Assembly (NCBI GenBank): GCA_025450155.1
Contig: JANWIB010000046.1
Location: forward strand, 1 to 14,986
DNA from: Sphingobacteriaceae bacterium
GTDB lineage: Bacteria; Bacteroidota; Bacteroidia; Sphingobacteriales; Sphingobacteriaceae
DNA: 14,986 nucleotides
Reading direction: 5' to 3'
Part shown: positions 13,286-14,986 of the stretch, one piece after another
How positions within the stretch are numbered: the stretch's first letter is position 1
Layout of the letters: every line of letters starts with the position of its first letter
Translations under genes and position numbers: made by a program
Notes under the pieces: model-generated
The model's input: only the letters and a program-made list of their open reading frames with translations
Database searches by the model: none
What the model was told of the DNA's origin: nothing

Positions 13286-14365
13286 CTATTTTTTGATATA
13301 AAATTGCATTGCTGAAGCAATTGGTTTATCTGCTGGCCTTGTTAGCTCTTGCTTAGCACCATCCACCCAAATATAAGCCCTGCTTTCTTCAATACCACTC
13401 GCATTTTTAATGGGAGCGTTTCCTATAATTAATTCTTTACCATCTACTTCAGCTATACCTTTAGCATTAGAGTTTGGCGTATTATCTATGACATCTAATA
13501 CTCCGTTTCTCCAAACAGCAGCGAAAAGAGTATAGGGGCTGTTAATAGCTACAGCACCGCTGGCTAAAACATTGTTTTTGTCCGAAACATAAATGGAACC
13601 GGCATACATTCCATAATAGGTAGATTGCTCCAATAAAGTCCTCTGCCCATTTTTCCAATAGAAAAAACTTTGCGTATTTACCTTATTACCTAAATATATT
13701 TTGTCGCTACCGGTAATCTCTAAATCGACAAGTTTATAAAAATCGTCAGTGGGAGTATTCAGTTCCTGGTTATTCTTCCATACTTTGGCTACAGCGCCTC
13801 CTTTTTCCTGAGAATAGCTATAGCCTGATACATAAATGTTCCCATCCAAAATTTTCATTTTGGTGAAATAGGCGTTTTCCTTCATATATTTACGCTCGCC
13901 ATTTTCCCAAATTATTCCTTTATACGTAGTTCCTGATTCAGAACCGCACACATAAACTTTTCCATTAGAAAATGCAATGTCAGTAACATCAGAATGTTGA
14001 ACATCGTCACCTAATTTAACTTCCTGACCATTTTTCCAGTAAAATGCACAGGTTAACCCATTCTGAAGTTTTTTTGTTCCGGCAACATATAAATCATTCC
14101 CATTAAAATAAATAGATCTTAAATCGCCTACATAAGGCAAAGCAGTCCAAACTCCATCTACCCAGCAACCATAATTTCCATAGTTAGGGCTTGCCGAGCT
14201 TTCTTTAACATTTCCTAAAATATAGACTTTACCATTCGAGTTATAATTATATACTACAGTAGGGGTATTCTCAGCAATATTTTTTTCAGCGAGAAGAATA
14301 TCCGTTTTATCATTACAGCCTATAACTAATAAGCCGATAAGGGAAGCATAGAATAGTTTTTTCAT
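13286..14365 (-). CDS. Lipoprotein with about seven WxNG repeats, likely beta-propeller
   Basis: A 359-residue predicted lipoprotein. The signal peptide ends in LVIGC with Cys17 as the lipid anchor. The rest is built from about seven repeats of roughly 40-55 residues. Each carries a strand like VYVxG and, 15-25 residues later, an aromatic WxNG-type turn: GCWVDGVW, FYWKNGQE, IIWENGER, KVWKNNQE, FYWKNGQR, AVWRNGVL and YIWVDGAK. This spacing suits a seven-bladed beta-propeller displayed on the envelope, perhaps a binding protein; no enzyme motif is visible. I know of similar WxNG-repeat lipoproteins in Bacteroidota but cannot name a function. It is a single gene with its own strong terminator, and the ATG at 14365 directly begins the signal peptide. 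Confidence 0.75.
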   Translation of the reverse strand: MKKLFYASLIGLLVIGCNDKTDILLAEKNIAENTPTVVYNYNSNGKVYILGNVKESSASPNYGNYGCWVDGVWTALPYVGDLRSIYFNGNDLYVAGTKKLQNGLTCAFYWKNGQEVKLGDDVQHSDVTDIAFSNGKVYVCGSESGTTYKGIIWENGERKYMKENAYFTKMKILDGNIYVSGYSYSQEKGGAVAKVWKNNQELNTPTDDFYKLVDLEITGSDKIYLGNKVNTQSFFYWKNGQRTLLEQSTYYGMYAGSIYVSDKNNVLASGAVAINSPYTLFAAVWRNGVLDVIDNTPNSNAKGIAEVDGKELIIGNAPIKNASGIEESRAYIWVDGAKQELTRPADKPIASAMQFYIKK

Positions 14366-14491
14366 ATAAATTACAGTTAATCATGAAACATTACATAACT
14401 GTACGGAGGAAAAGTGTATTGCGCTACATACACAGTTGGGTTTTCTTAATAAGATCGGGTAGAAGTGATCTACTAAAGAAAAAAGACATTA

Positions 14492-14908
14492 TTAAATAGA
14501 GAGAAGATCTAGTTCCATTTCAACAAACTCTTTTTCATCAGGCTGGCAGGTTTTACCTATGGCAATAAAACCAAAATGCTGATAAAAAGCAACGGCAGCC
14601 GGGCTGGCATTACAATAGAGTTTCGTTATTCCCTTAGATTTACTGAAATGAATCACGTAATTTAAAAGTTTTGTTCCATAGCCCTTATTTTGCATCGCTT
14701 CCATCGTGCCAAATTTGTGTATATATGCCGTTTGATTTTCCTGGAACCAGGAAACTACGCTTACTAGTCCATCATTTATATACAACCCAAAATGCACTCC
14801 GTCAGCATCATTAAGAATTTTTATTTCTGAATTTGCTCTCTGGCGATATAACACCGTATGTCGAATAGGCCAGGTTTGTTTTGCTGTGATAGGTTTAATT
14901 GAAATCAT
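14492..14908 (-). CDS. GNAT family N-acetyltransferase
   Basis: A 138-residue GNAT acetyltransferase that would transfer an acetyl group from acetyl-CoA to a primary amine; the acceptor is unknown. Motif A, with the acetyl-CoA pyrophosphate loop QNKGYG, is at 73-78 and is followed by the helix TKLLNYVIHFSKSKG. Motif B is at about 97-114 (LYCNASPAAVAFYQHFGF), ending in the usual FYxxFGF. HFGLYINDGLVSVVSWF (40-56) forms the central strands. The open frame runs on to a TTG at 14929, but the ATG at 14908 begins directly at MISIKPITAKQTWPIRHTVL, the usual family start, so I choose it. Nothing recognisable lies between 14909 and the window edge. Confidence 0.88.
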   Translation of the reverse strand: MISIKPITAKQTWPIRHTVLYRQRANSEIKILNDADGVHFGLYINDGLVSVVSWFQENQTAYIHKFGTMEAMQNKGYGTKLLNYVIHFSKSKGITKLYCNASPAAVAFYQHFGFIAIGKTCQPDEKEFVEMELDLLSI

Positions 14909-14986
14909 CGGTTCATAGTTTCCCGACAATAACAGGGTATCCCGGCATTTTGTTTACTGTTAGAAATGTTTCTTGAAATAAACCGC

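Noticed and set aside
14414..14433. Inverted repeat GTGTAT / ATACAC between the lipoprotein and GNAT genes as an operator.
   Set aside because: Only 6 bp per arm in AT-rich DNA; too short to separate from chance without comparison to relatives.

Overview
The window looks like chromosomal DNA from a Sphingobacteriaceae-type Bacteroidota (a Pedobacter or Mucilaginibacter relative). The signs are low GC, mostly weak ribosome binding sites, several matches to the Bacteroidota -7 promoter element TAnnTTTG just upstream of genes, and family content typical of that group: a DUF4293 protein next to truA, a DEAD-box helicase with a DbpA-type RNA-binding domain and RG-rich tail, a mitochondrial-type aconitase, an M42 peptidase and many lipoproteins. 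The assignment rests on motif reading only; no database search was possible.

Layout. 1-967: truA (cut by the left edge) diverges from a DUF4293 membrane protein. 1101-2578: two AT-rich, same-strand, single-gene units, each coding for a lipoprotein (DUF6794-like, then NTF2-like). They are bounded by three copies of an AACGTTAG core; the second and third cores each close an imperfect hairpin. I read this as a small integrase-less integron-like cassette array (CALIN-like). 2738-4540: DEAD-box RNA helicase. 4562-5349: two small minus-strand genes with a related C-terminal module, separated by a remnant of the 3' end of a second gpsA. 5402-6418: intact gpsA. 6542-7165: a NodB-type polysaccharide deacetylase with a heptanucleotide tandem repeat inside its coding region. 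7260-7908: a dead REP-associated tyrosine transposase (two in-frame stops) between perfect 26-bp inverted REP-like hairpins. 7909-8577: AT-rich, probably decayed DNA. 8578-10848: aconitase. 10931-14908: a minus-strand run of nucleotidyltransferase, M42 peptidase, WxNG-repeat lipoprotein and GNAT acetyltransferase, mostly separated by strong terminators.

How the genes fit together. Most are independent housekeeping units (tRNA modification, RNA remodelling, glycerol-3-phosphate supply, TCA cycle, peptide turnover), each with its own promoter or terminator, so there is little operon logic. The accessory signal lies in three places: the cassette-like array (1101-2578), the gpsA/small-gene duplication scar (4562-5402), and the REP/RAYT scar with decayed neighbours (7176-8334). 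No complete new defence or biosynthetic system is visible; the cassette array and the gpsA scar are the most unusual features.
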